DNA from: Akkermansiaceae bacterium UBA956
Lineage (GTDB): Bacteria; Verrucomicrobiota; Verrucomicrobiia; Verrucomicrobiales; Akkermansiaceae
Direction: 5' to 3'
Length of the DNA stretch: 64,000 bases
NCBI GenBank assembly: GCA_002293145.1
Contig: DBCO01000004.1
Location: forward strand, 12,113-76,112
The notes under the pieces were generated by a model. It worked only from the letters and a program-made list of their open reading frames with translations. It did no database searches and had not been told where the DNA came from. A program made the translations under genes and the position numbers. Shown piece after piece: positions 23,930 through 33,500 of this stretch; the stretch's first letter is position 1, and every line of letters begins with the position of its first letter.

Positions 23930-25678
23930 ATGACTCTCGCACAACAACTCGAATTCACACTCACAGCTGTACTCGCTCAGGTATTGGGCGAATCCATCAC
24001 AGCGGCCGTTAGCCCTGCCAACGATTTGCGTTTCGGCGATTACCAATCAAATGCGGCTATGGTCTTGGCGAAATCGCGTAAGATGAATCCACGCGCTCTT
24101 GCCGAGCAAATTGTGGGCGCGTGGCCTGCTGACGCCATCGCCACGGTGGAAATCGCCGGCCCAGGATTCATCAATTTCCGCGTCAAAGCAGAAGTCTATG
24201 CTACACGCATGCAAAGTGCTGCCAGCGATGCGCGCCTTGGGGTTTCTCCCGTTGCTCATCCGCGCACCATCGTGCTGGACTTCTCCGCGCCTAACGTTGC
24301 CAAGCCGATGCACATCGGTCACATCCGCTCGACCATCCTCGGCGATAGCCTCTCGCGCATCGCCCGATTTCTCGGACACAAGGTCATCACCGACAACCAC
24401 ATCGGCGATTGGGGTACGCAATTTGGAATGGTCACGTGGGCATGGAAAAACAGTCTCGATGAGCCAGCTCTGCTCGCCAATCCACTTGCAGAATTGCTGC
24501 GATTGTATCGTCATGCCAGCGATGCCTCGAAGGCTGATGAAAGCATTCGCGAAGCCTGCCGCCTCGAGTTGGTAAAGCTTCAACAAGGCGATGCCGGAAA
24601 TTTCGCCATCTGGACGCGCTGTCTCGATCTCTCGAAACAGGGCCTGCAACAAATTTACCAACGTCTCGACGTCAGCTTCGATCACTGGCTCGGCGAGAGC
24701 GCCTACAACAATGCCCTCGCGCCGCTGGTGCAGAAATTGTTAGAAGGAAATCTCGCCCGTGAGAGCGATGGTGCTGTGTGCATTTTCACGGATGGTTCCG
24801 TCGCTGATCAAACGAAAGATCCTTTCCTCATTCGCCGTGATGGTGAATGGTCGGATTTTCCGATGATGATTCGCAAGAGCGATGGCGGCTTTAACTACGC
24901 CACCACTGATATCGCCACGCTGGAATTCCGCAAAAACGAATGGAACGCCGATTCTGTTTGGTATGTGGTTGATCACCGCCAGTCCTTGCATTTCCAACAA
25001 CTTTTCGCTGTTGCTGGACGTCTCGGGCTCGCATCCATGGACCTACGCCATATCGCCTTTGGCACCATTCTCGGCACTGATGGTAAGCCGCTGAAAACCC
25101 GCGCTGGTGACCTGCCGCAGCTCGCCGATGTGCTCGATGATTCCGTCGCCGCCGCGCGCGTTGCCGTCAATGAACGCAGCCGTCTTGATACCGATGAAGA
25201 ACGCGCTGAACTTGCAGAATTGATCGGCATCAGCGCCGTGAAATTCACCGAGCTGGCTCACCATCGTTTGTCCGATTATGTGTTCGATCTCGATAAAATG
25301 GTCGCGCTCGAGGGTGACACCGCGCCGTATTTGTTTTACAGCAACGTTCGCAGTCGATCGATCTTCCGCAAGCTCGAAGAGCCCTTCGTCGCCGGTGCCC
25401 CGATCGAACTTACCGAAGATGCAGAAATTCACCTCGCGCGATTGCTTGCTCGCTTCGCTGAAGTAGTGCCCGCCGTGCTTGATGACTGCCGCCCGAACAT
25501 TCTTACCAGCTACCTGTTAGAGGTTGCTCGTGCCTTCCACAGCTACTTCGAGGCCTGCCCCGTGCTGAAAGCCGATGGCATCACGCGCCATAGTCGACTG
25601 ACCTTGTGCCATGTCACCGCCCTAACGCTCGCCACTGGTCTGCAGCTGCTAGGGATAGCGGTGCCGGAGCGGATGTAA
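23930..25678 (+). CDS. argS: Arginyl-tRNA synthetase
   Basis: 582 aa, class Ia synthetase. An N-terminal Add1 domain (1-90) is followed by the catalytic core with SAPNVAKPMHIGHIRST (HIGH motif), DNHIGDWGTQFG, and GKPLKTRAGD in place of a strict KMSKS, as is usual for ArgRS. The C-terminal anticodon-binding DALR domain ends LATGLQLLGIAVPERM. It follows obg by 41 bases and may be read through from it. Confidence 0.97.
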   Translation: MTLAQQLEFTLTAVLAQVLGESITAAVSPANDLRFGDYQSNAAMVLAKSRKMNPRALAEQIVGAWPADAIATVEIAGPGFINFRVKAEVYATRMQSAASDARLGVSPVAHPRTIVLDFSAPNVAKPMHIGHIRSTILGDSLSRIARFLGHKVITDNHIGDWGTQFGMVTWAWKNSLDEPALLANPLAELLRLYRHASDASKADESIREACRLELVKLQQGDAGNFAIWTRCLDLSKQGLQQIYQRLDVSFDHWLGESAYNNALAPLVQKLLEGNLARESDGAVCIFTDGSVADQTKDPFLIRRDGEWSDFPMMIRKSDGGFNYATTDIATLEFRKNEWNADSVWYVVDHRQSLHFQQLFAVAGRLGLASMDLRHIAFGTILGTDGKPLKTRAGDLPQLADVLDDSVAAARVAVNERSRLDTDEERAELAELIGISAVKFTELAHHRLSDYVFDLDKMVALEGDTAPYLFYSNVRSRSIFRKLEEPFVAGAPIELTEDAEIHLARLLARFAEVVPAVLDDCRPNILTSYLLEVARAFHSYFEACPVLKADGITRHSRLTLCHVTALTLATGLQLLGIAVPERM

Positions 25679-25687
25679 TGTTGTGGC

Positions 25688-25704
25688 GGCGCTTTCCAAG
25701 CGCC
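25688..25704. repeat. Short palindrome after argS (7-bp arms, TCC loop)
   Basis: GGCGCTT (25688-25694) and AAGCGCC (25698-25704) flank TCC, ten bases past the argS stop. Arm length, loop and the preceding GTGGCGG match the element at 2293-2309. No T-tract follows. Confidence 0.6.
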
Positions 25705-25777
25705 TCGCCTCTATTCCGTATTTGAAAGTCTTGGCGTTTGAAATAACCGACACCTTTTCATGAGGAAATTTCATAGT

Positions 25778-25793
25778 TGGCATGTTTTGTGCT
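25778..25793 (+). promoter_or_regulatory. Sigma-54 (RpoN) promoter-like element of amt
   Basis: TGGCATG, four bases, GTGCT. This matches the consensus TGGCACG-N4-TTGCW at all but two positions, with GG and GC exactly ten bases apart as required. Ammonium transporters are often RpoN-controlled. The predicted start is only about 3 bases before the ATG at 25807, so the mRNA would be nearly leaderless, which lowers confidence. Confidence 0.5.
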
Positions 25794-25806
25794 ATCATGA
25801 TGGGGC

Positions 25807-27120
25807 ATGAGTCAAAATCATACAACAAAAAAAGCCCTAATTTCATTGATAATCTGGGGCATGGGAAGTGGGTTGTTGCAGGCGCAGGAGACTGCCGCAG
25901 CTGCAGTCGATTCCGGAAATAGCGCGTGGATTTTCACCGCGACGGCACTGGTACTGTTCATGACAATGCCAGGATTGGCGTTGTTTTATGGCGGACTGGT
26001 GCGGGGAAAAAATTTCCTCTCGGTACTAGGGCAGTGTGCAGGCATCGCTTTTGTGGCATCGCTGCTGTGGGTCGGTGGGCTTTACAGTCTGGCCTTCAAG
26101 GGCGATGGCAAGTGGATCGGTGACCTGAGCGCTGCGTTTTTGCACGGGATCGGCACGGATGCGGTAGCGGTAAATACCTCCATTCCCGAGCTCCTGTTTG
26201 TGATGTTTCAGATGACCTTCGCGATCATCACGCCAGCGCTTTACATTGGAGCGGTGGTCGAGCGGATGAAATTTTCGGCAGTAATGCTGTTCTCGGCGCT
26301 ATGGCTGGCGCTGGTTTACACGCCCGTGACTAAGTGGGTCTGGGGTGGCGGTTGGCTGTTTGAGATGGGAATTCGCGATCTCGCAGGCGGCATCGTGGTC
26401 CATGCCACAGCAGGCGTCAGCGCCTTAGTACTGGCGATTTTATTAGGCAAACGCAAGGGTTTTCCGCAACACCCACATCCCCCACACAATCCGGCGATGG
26501 TTTTCATCGGCGCCGCGATGCTCTGGGTCGGATGGTTTGGCTTCAATGCCGGTAGTCAACTATCAGCTGGTGGCAGTGCTGCGATGACGATGTTGGTGAC
26601 ACATCTTTCCGCCTGCGCTGCGGCATTGGTGTGGATGTTGTTAGAAAAAGTTCGCAATGGCAAAATCGGAGTTGTTGGTATGGTGACTGGCTTAGTAGCA
26701 GGCCTCGCAACGGTGACTCCAGCCTCCGGCGATGTCGGGCCGCTGGGCGCCATCGCGATCGGTTCTTTAGCTGCAGTAGTCTGCTATTTTGCGGTGAGTT
26801 TGATTCGTGAAAAATGGCACATCGATGACTCGCTTGATGTCTTTGCCGTTCACGGAGTCGGGGGTATTCTAGGCACCATTCTGTTAGCCTTTTTTGGGCA
26901 GAAATCACTGGGCGGTCTTGGCATCGTCAAGCCCGTGGGCGAACAATTGCTGATCCAATTGACAGGACTCGGTGTGACGATTGTGTGGTCGGCATTGGCC
27001 ACGGTGATCTTGTTTTTCTTGGTCAAAAAAACCATTGGTGTAAGAGTCACGCAAGAGCAGGAATATGAAGGGCTCGATCGCGCCGAACACGGTGAGAATG
27101 CCTATCCGATGGAATCCTGA
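25807..27120 (+). CDS. amt: Ammonium transporter
   Basis: 437 aa. A signal-peptide-like N-terminus (about 1-28, ending LLQAQE) precedes 11 membrane segments, as in E. coli AmtB. Seen are ALVLFMTMPGLALFYGGLVRGKN, the gate region, DLAGGIVVHATAGVSAL (pore His) and DVFAVHGVGGILGT (second pore His). It conducts ammonium in the inner membrane. No glnK/glnB gene follows, unlike the usual pairing. Its 3' end overlaps the convergent gene 27102-27602 by 19 bases. Confidence 0.95.
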   Translation: MSQNHTTKKALISLIIWGMGSGLLQAQETAAAAVDSGNSAWIFTATALVLFMTMPGLALFYGGLVRGKNFLSVLGQCAGIAFVASLLWVGGLYSLAFKGDGKWIGDLSAAFLHGIGTDAVAVNTSIPELLFVMFQMTFAIITPALYIGAVVERMKFSAVMLFSALWLALVYTPVTKWVWGGGWLFEMGIRDLAGGIVVHATAGVSALVLAILLGKRKGFPQHPHPPHNPAMVFIGAAMLWVGWFGFNAGSQLSAGGSAAMTMLVTHLSACAAALVWMLLEKVRNGKIGVVGMVTGLVAGLATVTPASGDVGPLGAIAIGSLAAVVCYFAVSLIREKWHIDDSLDVFAVHGVGGILGTILLAFFGQKSLGGLGIVKPVGEQLLIQLTGLGVTIVWSALATVILFFLVKKTIGVRVTQEQEYEGLDRAEHGENAYPMES

Positions 27121-27602
27121 TTGCTGCGTTTGACGACTTCTAACAGCCAACGACGATTGCGGACTAGGTGAAATGTTTCCCGATGCCGCAAGTCGTTAGC
27201 GTGTTTGGTGTATTCAATCTCCAAGGTCACACTGCTCGGTGTAATCGACATTTTTTTCACCCGAAACAACGGCGCGCGCTGCATGCGTATGAAGCAATGC
27301 AGCGGCACGTGAAAATGCGAGGCATTCCACAACAAAGTCGCTGGAAAAAAATCATCCAGCTCCGAAAGTGCATGAAAAACTTCGCGCACACGACGTTCGC
27401 CATGCTTGGCAATCAAGCGCGATGCATGATGCCAGTTGCGCCACCGATCGACCAAACTGCCTAGCGGATTGGCATGATCTTCCTCCATTTCCTCGATCAA
27501 AGCGCGAGCATGAATTGCCATTTTCTCATGCAATTCATCACGCGTGAGTAATCCTCTTTCGAACTGCCGAATTAATGCTGGCGGTGTGGGCAAAACATCC
27601 AT
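27102..27602 (-). CDS. Uncharacterised 166-residue protein
   Basis: No family recognised. The protein is soluble, rich in His, Arg and Trp. A helical N-terminal half (LIRQFERGLLTRDELHEKMAIHARALIEEMEEDHANPLG) is followed by a beta-rich half (KMSITPSSVTLEIEYTKH). It overlaps amt by 19 bases tail to tail and is divergent from the exporter gene at 27716. The even amino-acid composition and lack of a better frame support coding. No function can be given. Confidence 0.6.
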   Translation of the reverse strand: MDVLPTPPALIRQFERGLLTRDELHEKMAIHARALIEEMEEDHANPLGSLVDRWRNWHHASRLIAKHGERRVREVFHALSELDDFFPATLLWNASHFHVPLHCFIRMQRAPLFRVKKMSITPSSVTLEIEYTKHANDLRHRETFHLVRNRRWLLEVVKRSNQDSIG

Positions 27603-27715
27603 TGCTCTGACTATCGCTGATTTCTTCCTGCCCGCAAGCGGAAATCAGCTTCATGCAACGAGAAAAAAAACCAATCTTGCCAGAACCATTACGCACTGGC
27701 AGATTGCTGCTTCTC

Positions 27716-28699
27716 ATGACTCATCCACTTCATCATCGCGCGCTGCTTTGGTTGCTCGTTGCGACATTTCTGTGGAGCATTAGCTTTCCCTTCGTTCAGA
27801 TCCTCTACGTCGAACAGAAATCTTTGCTCCCCGGAGCCTCAACACTCTTTCTCTCGACTTTACTGATGGCCACACGCTTCGGCATTGCGACGATTTTGTT
27901 GCTGCCTTTTGTCGTGGGAAAAATGGCAAATTTCACCGCTCGCGAGTGGGAGCAGGGTCTGAGTCTCGCTCTGTTTGGTGGCGTGGGCATGTGGTTGCAG
28001 GCCGATGCGCTCGCCTACACCAAAGCCTCCACCTGTGCCTTCATCACTCAAGGTTATTGCGTTTTTCTTCCGATTGTCCATGCAATCAAACAGCGCCGTA
28101 TGCCTAACGTGCGAATCATCATCGCAATGATCATGGTGCTTTTAGGCGTGGCCTGGCTATCCGGAGTCAAACCTAGCGATCTGCACATGGGCCGAGGCGA
28201 GGCGCAGACACTACTCGCCGCTGCCATTTTCACACTGCAGATACTGTGCCTCGAAAATCCGCGCTATCAAAACAATCGCAGCCTGCCGATCACATGGATC
28301 ATGTTTCTCGGCATCACGGCCTTTGCATTGCCCTGCGCCTATATCATAGCAGATCAACCGAGCGATCTCACTACAGCTATGCAATCCACGTCATCTTGGC
28401 TGCTCGTCGCCACCATGTCCTTGCTTTGCAGCATCGCCGCATTCGGTTTGATGAACCACTGGCAAGGCTTCGTTCACTCTGTCGAAGCGGGCCTAATCTA
28501 TTGCACTGAGCCCGTTTTCACCAGCATCGTGGCGATGTTCTTGCCCGCGATTATCGGTCGAATGATCGGCCATCCCATCGCCAATGAAACCTGGACTTAC
28601 GCCTTAATCGGCGGTGGCCTGCTCATCACAGTCGCCAACATCATCGTCCAACAAAAACCTCCGCAGAAAACAGCGACGAGTGATCTATCCAATTCTTAG
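27716..28699 (+). CDS. DMT-superfamily permease (EamA domains)
   Basis: 327 aa from the ATG at 27716 (an upstream in-frame start at 27653 adds a charged tail with no membrane segment). Ten membrane segments in two EamA repeats: residues about 8-140 (WLLVATFLWSISFPF) and 160-310. The family exports amino acids, bases or other small metabolites; the substrate is not evident. It faces the TRIC gene tail to tail with a 12-base gap. Confidence 0.8.
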   Translation: MTHPLHHRALLWLLVATFLWSISFPFVQILYVEQKSLLPGASTLFLSTLLMATRFGIATILLLPFVVGKMANFTAREWEQGLSLALFGGVGMWLQADALAYTKASTCAFITQGYCVFLPIVHAIKQRRMPNVRIIIAMIMVLLGVAWLSGVKPSDLHMGRGEAQTLLAAAIFTLQILCLENPRYQNNRSLPITWIMFLGITAFALPCAYIIADQPSDLTTAMQSTSSWLLVATMSLLCSIAAFGLMNHWQGFVHSVEAGLIYCTEPVFTSIVAMFLPAIIGRMIGHPIANETWTYALIGGGLLITVANIIVQQKPPQKTATSDLSNS

Positions 28700-28711
28700 T
28701 TGAGAACGCGA

Positions 28712-29305
28712 TCACCCTTCCGATTGATGCAATGCATAGCGTAATGCGAGCAAGCGAATTCCAGTTATTACTAGGATCGTAGTAATTTTACAAATCTCTG
28801 CACCGAGGCCAAAATGCTCTAGCAGATAATAGAGTAAACCACCCGCGATACAGGCCGAAGCGTAAATTTCTTTGCGGAAAATCAGCGGCACTTCTGCACG
28901 CAATACATCGCGCAATACGCCGCCAAAGGTTGCTGTGACAACCCCCATGCCGAGGCAAGCCCACCATGCCAGATGGTGATCACGCGCCACTTCCATACCC
29001 ACGACCATGAAAATTCCAATGCTCAAGGCATCCACCCACGACACCAGACGTCGCACCTTGCCCCACCAGCGATCACCCGAAAAAGCCACCAGCGTTGCTA
29101 CCATCGCGATGATTACAAAGGCCGGATGCCGCAGCACGAGCGGCGGTAGGTCACCAATCAAAATACTCCGTAGTGTGCCACCGCCGACGCCGGTGACCAA
29201 GGCTACCACAAACATGCCGAAAAAATCCATGCCTGCCCGTCGAGCTCCAATCGCTCCCGAAGCTGCTGCCACAAATACCGCAACAATGTCCCATGCATGC
29301 ACCAC
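28712..29305 (-). CDS. TRIC-family (UPF0126/YicG) cation channel protein
   Basis: 197 aa, seven membrane segments in two inverted repeats. Each has a Gly-rich signature: GVGGGTLRSILIGDLPP in the first half and FGGVLRDVLRAEVPLIF in the second. Bacterial TRIC proteins are trimeric monovalent cation channels. The start is GTG at 29305; a run of eight G (C on the plus strand, 29305-29312) forms part of its ribosome binding region and abuts the start codon, so slippage there would change the spacing. Confidence 0.85.
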   Translation of the reverse strand: MVHAWDIVAVFVAAASGAIGARRAGMDFFGMFVVALVTGVGGGTLRSILIGDLPPLVLRHPAFVIIAMVATLVAFSGDRWWGKVRRLVSWVDALSIGIFMVVGMEVARDHHLAWWACLGMGVVTATFGGVLRDVLRAEVPLIFRKEIYASACIAGGLLYYLLEHFGLGAEICKITTILVITGIRLLALRYALHQSEG

Positions 29306-29401
29306 CCCCCCCTCAGTGACAGGTCATCCCCGATCATGCAATCCTTTCTTGATATAGCCAGTCGTGCTTGATTTGCGTGTGAAATCTGACATATTTCCTT
29401 T

Positions 29402-30172
29402 ATGAATCGACGCACTGCTCTCCGCATCCTTGCTCCTTCCTTGTTGTTACAGCCGAGTTTTGCTCTGGGCTCCAAAGCGACGACCAAAAAAGGCTGGGCT
29501 GGGGGTGATCGCAATGCGCACAAGAAATTCGGTGTTCATTGGTATTATACCTGGTGGCATGGCGGCAATGATAACCCGGACATCGAGTTTGTTCCGATGA
29601 TCAAAAACCGCAAGGATGTCGAGGGGGGTAACTCTTTTGCTGCGTTGAAAAACATGAAAAATATCAAACATTTGCTTGGTTACAATGAACCTGAGCGCTT
29701 TGATCAGGGAAATCTTTCCATCGATGATGCTCTCAAGCATTGGCCCAAGCTCCAAGCCATCGCCGAGGCGAAAAATACTCCGTTAGGCAGCCCTGCTCCA
29801 TCGTCGGATGGCAAGGGGGTGCAATGGTTGGAAGAGTTCATGCGCCGGGCGAAAAAACAAAAACTCCGCGTCGATTTTATCGCCATGCACTGGTATCGCG
29901 GTCGCGATGCTGATGACTTCGAAAACTTCCTCAAAGGCCTCGCCAAGGAACATCGATTGCCGGTGTGGCTCACGGAATTTAATGGATGGAGCGGCACCGA
30001 GCGGGAAAACTATGCCTTTCTCAAGCAGGCACTGAAATTTCTCGAACGTGACAAATCGATCGAGCGCTATGCTTACTTCGAACCCGGAAAAGGTAAGCCG
30101 CACAGTCTTTTCGGCGAGGAAGAAGATGGCCTGTCACGCCTGGGCCTACTCTATCGGGATGCAGGCGTTTGA
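29402..30172 (+). CDS. Secreted GH128-like (Asl1-type) glycoside hydrolase
   Basis: 256 aa. The N-terminus MNRRTALRILAPSLLLQPSFA is a signal peptide with twin arginines, so Tat export is possible. The barrel carries the family landmarks: KKFGVHWYYTWW, HLLGYNEPE with the acid/base Glu, DFIAMHWY, and WLTEFNGW with the nucleophile Glu. GH128 enzymes cut beta-1,3-glucans of algae and fungi, which fits the polysaccharide lifestyle. It is monocistronic, followed by a long gene-free spacer. Confidence 0.82.
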   Translation: MNRRTALRILAPSLLLQPSFALGSKATTKKGWAGGDRNAHKKFGVHWYYTWWHGGNDNPDIEFVPMIKNRKDVEGGNSFAALKNMKNIKHLLGYNEPERFDQGNLSIDDALKHWPKLQAIAEAKNTPLGSPAPSSDGKGVQWLEEFMRRAKKQKLRVDFIAMHWYRGRDADDFENFLKGLAKEHRLPVWLTEFNGWSGTERENYAFLKQALKFLERDKSIERYAYFEPGKGKPHSLFGEEEDGLSRLGLLYRDAGV

Positions 30173-30594
30173 AGATCTTGGCTACCATTTTTTATCCTCG
30201 AAGTGTACCATCCACCATCCACCTTCGCCCACCGACAGCAGCACAGTGCAGCGCAGTGCAGCGAAGCAGCGCGACTTCTAGCGTGGCAAAAATAGCTGTG
30301 GTGTTGGATCAAATGGATGAGCTTCGGGATGCTGCTGCTGAATCCGATTACCGTGATCTTCGCCTCAGGTTCAGCGCTACAGCGTGCGCTTAGTGATCTG
30401 TCAGAAACTGAATCGGCCGATTCGTCTGAAATTGCGCGTAAAATTTCTGTAGCAATGCTTACGGCATTCTGGGTATCCTCAATTCATTATAGAAATGCTT
30501 CTATGTCGCTAGCGCTATTACAAGATTAGTTCGGATATCTAACATATTTTTTTCTTTGACATTTGGTTACGCATTGCTAATGTAAAGCAGGCTT
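30173..30594. other. Gene-free spacer of 422 bases
   Basis: No convincing ORF, RNA gene or terminator. It holds short direct repeats, such as CAGTGCAGCG twice in tandem (30244-30253 and 30254-30263) and the CCATCCA run at 30208-30225. The small ORFs within show no protein-like pattern. It presumably contains the promoter of the Verru_Chthon A gene. Confidence 0.5.
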
Positions 30595-33500
30595 ATGCGT
30601 AATTATCGAAATACCTCCAGACTGTTCGATAACATTTTTGCTGCCTCTCCACATCGGTTACGCCACTCGCACGCACGCAGGCGGCGCGGCTTTACTTTGA
30701 TCATCACCATCAGTTTGTTGGTCTTGCTCACCATCATCGCCGTGGGTGTACTAAGTCTCTCAGCGATTGAGTTACGTCGTTCATCAACCTTGGAGACGCG
30801 CTCTGTGGCTATGGCTAATGCTCGATTGGGCTTGATGATGGCATTAAACCGCTTGCAAATGGAAGTCGGTGATGATCGTCGGATCACCGCAGATTCTTCG
30901 ATACTTACCCCTGCTGCCGCAGCTGGTACTGCGCCGACTGTGAATTCTTCCGCTGTCGGTGTGTGGAACGGTTGGTCTCCCGACCTTGCGACACGGGCTC
31001 GCTCGGGAACAGTAACGGTGGATTATCGTGCCCCAAAATCTCAGACGGGATTCCGTGCGTGGCTTGTATCTCATCCCTCGGAGCTGACTCCTCGCAATTT
31101 GAGCTGGCGCGCTCAGTCAACGTCGGGCGATTTGGCGGAGTTATTCAAAAAGCAGACATCAGGCTTCGATCTCTTCGCCGAAAAAGTGCCAGTTCCGCAG
31201 AAAAATCGAAGCGGTTCTTTCGCGTGGGCTGTCACTCAGGAAAATACCAAGGCGCGCATCAACATTGGTGCAAATGATGCGAAGCGCATTAGTCGCGACG
31301 ATCGCATGCAAGCTCCTGCTCGCCCCAATCTCAGCATCTCAGCTCTTCTCAAGCACCCTACGAGCGACGGCGAGAGTAACGGGAAGAAATGGGAGAATCG
31401 GCCAAGCACAATTCTCAACTTAGGACAAACCTTGCTCGATGAGCAATATAGCGTTACGCCGAGCACCGTTGGCTCTTTGGCGCTCGACTACACGACTACC
31501 GCGGCATCGCTGTTGACGAACTCGGTCAAGGGCGGTCTTAAGTGGGACTTGACGACTGGCTTTGACATGACCGATTCAGAGTTTGCGTCAACTACATGGG
31601 GAAGCTTGAAAAACCCGTTCCGGAGCACGACTGCGCGCGAGTACAAGGGGCAGAAACCGCTGTGGTTTCCCTTGCAATTATCGGCGCAAACTCGCGTCTT
31701 GATGGACTTTCCTCCCGCCTCCGTGAATCATAAATTTGTCGTTAATGGGGTGCCTACATTTGACACACTTCGTTCTTACTATCGTAGTTACCGGCATCTG
31801 TACAATTCCACCCAAGGCGGCACGACTGCCTTTGAGCGCCCTTATTCCCACATTGCTAGCGACATCGTTCCTGGTCGGCCCTTTGGCGTGAAGAGTCACC
31901 CATCGATCGCACCGGTGTTGGATCGCATCAATTTCATCCTCAGCATTTATGCGAAGCCTGACGGTACCTTGTGCATCCTCATGAGTCCGATTGTGACGAT
32001 TTGGAATCCGCACAATGTGGATGTAGAAACGGAAGGCCTTGTGGTTTACCCGTGGATCGACTTGGCGATTTTCTGGAATTGGAATGTGAAACCTGCCAAT
32101 GCGAATGCCATTGCTTGGAATTCATCGCTTTCCCGCTTTGTGGGTGAAGGATTCGAGGGGCATGGTCGATCCTCGCGCCCGTATTTCTATTTGCATCTGA
32201 CGCAAGCAGGAAATGCTGTCGCATCGGGAACGCGGACCATTGCACCGACGATCAAGCTCGCACCAGGAGAAGTTCGTGTATTTGGTCTAGCAGATACCTC
32301 GCGACGTGATCTGGAATTTCTCGGAACAGCATCACAGCGCACTTGGCGCATGAGGCCAATTAGCTCGGCAACCGACCTTTCGAGCACGATCAAAGGGGGC
32401 ATTGTTCTCAACATGACCAAGTCAATTGGCGGCACGAGCAATTTCAACTACAAATTGCAAACGGGAGATCTGGTTAATGCCGCGAGAGTGGAATTTGATC
32501 GCAGCACTTACCCCTACATTGTAAGCATGGCAGATTCCTATCAGATTAAAAATTCGAATGTCGAGTTGATGGTCGAGGCGCGCTCTTCTTTTGGAAGCTT
32601 GCCTGCATTGCCGATGGAGCGGAATTTGAATTTCTATGCTCAAGTTCATAGTCATCGGGCTACAGGAAAAGGCAATGACTCCTTCAGTTATCCTCCATTT
32701 CGTTTTGAAGAAATTCGCGAAAATCCGAAAATCATTGGTAGTCTGCTGACCTATCACCGAGTGGCGCTCAGTAGTTCAATGCCTCTCAGCGATCTGATGT
32801 TTACCACCAATCCCCGACAACCACACATCAATCAATACCTGAGTGGAACTGATGCAGGTGGCACAAAATTTCAAACGGCCCCGCATTATGAGAGCTTGTT
32901 GCAAGGTGGCACGTCATTGGCGAGTTTGTTGATGGAGACGACATCTAACGGGCAAAAGGCCTTCTATGGTCCGTCGCATAGTGCTTCGACGGGGCGCAGC
33001 AATCTCGCGTTTTTTGAAATCCCTCGTTCACCTACTTTGTCGCTCGGGTCCTTCCAACACTGCGATATCACCGCTACGGCGTTCGGCACAGCCAGCCAGA
33101 TTGCGAACTCCTGGGCTTCTCCCTACATGGCTTTAAATAGCGTCTACAAGAGTGTGACATCTGCACCTAATGGAGAGGCGATTTCTCCGGCACTGAGCGT
33201 TTATGACCATTCCTATTTGGCTAATGAAGCACTTTTTGACGCGACCTTCCTCTCGGGTGTCGCTCCCGAATTTGGTTCGCGCAAAACAGCGGCAGGTAGC
33301 CCCAGTGTCTGGGACAGTAGCCAAGTTTCTGAATCGCAAAACGCCAATGCTGTGCTCGCAGAGTTTTTCAAGGATCCGGTGAACAATCCCTTGCGCAATC
33401 CACGCATGATGCCCTATCGCGCAGGTCTCAGCGATACGCAGTTGAGCGCTCGACTCAATGGTCCTGAGAAATCATTGCGTATCGCTGCGCATTTGTTAGT

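Noticed and set aside
30169..30529. Small ORFs in the spacer before the Verru_Chthon A gene
   Set aside because: Low complexity, short direct repeats and no protein-like pattern.
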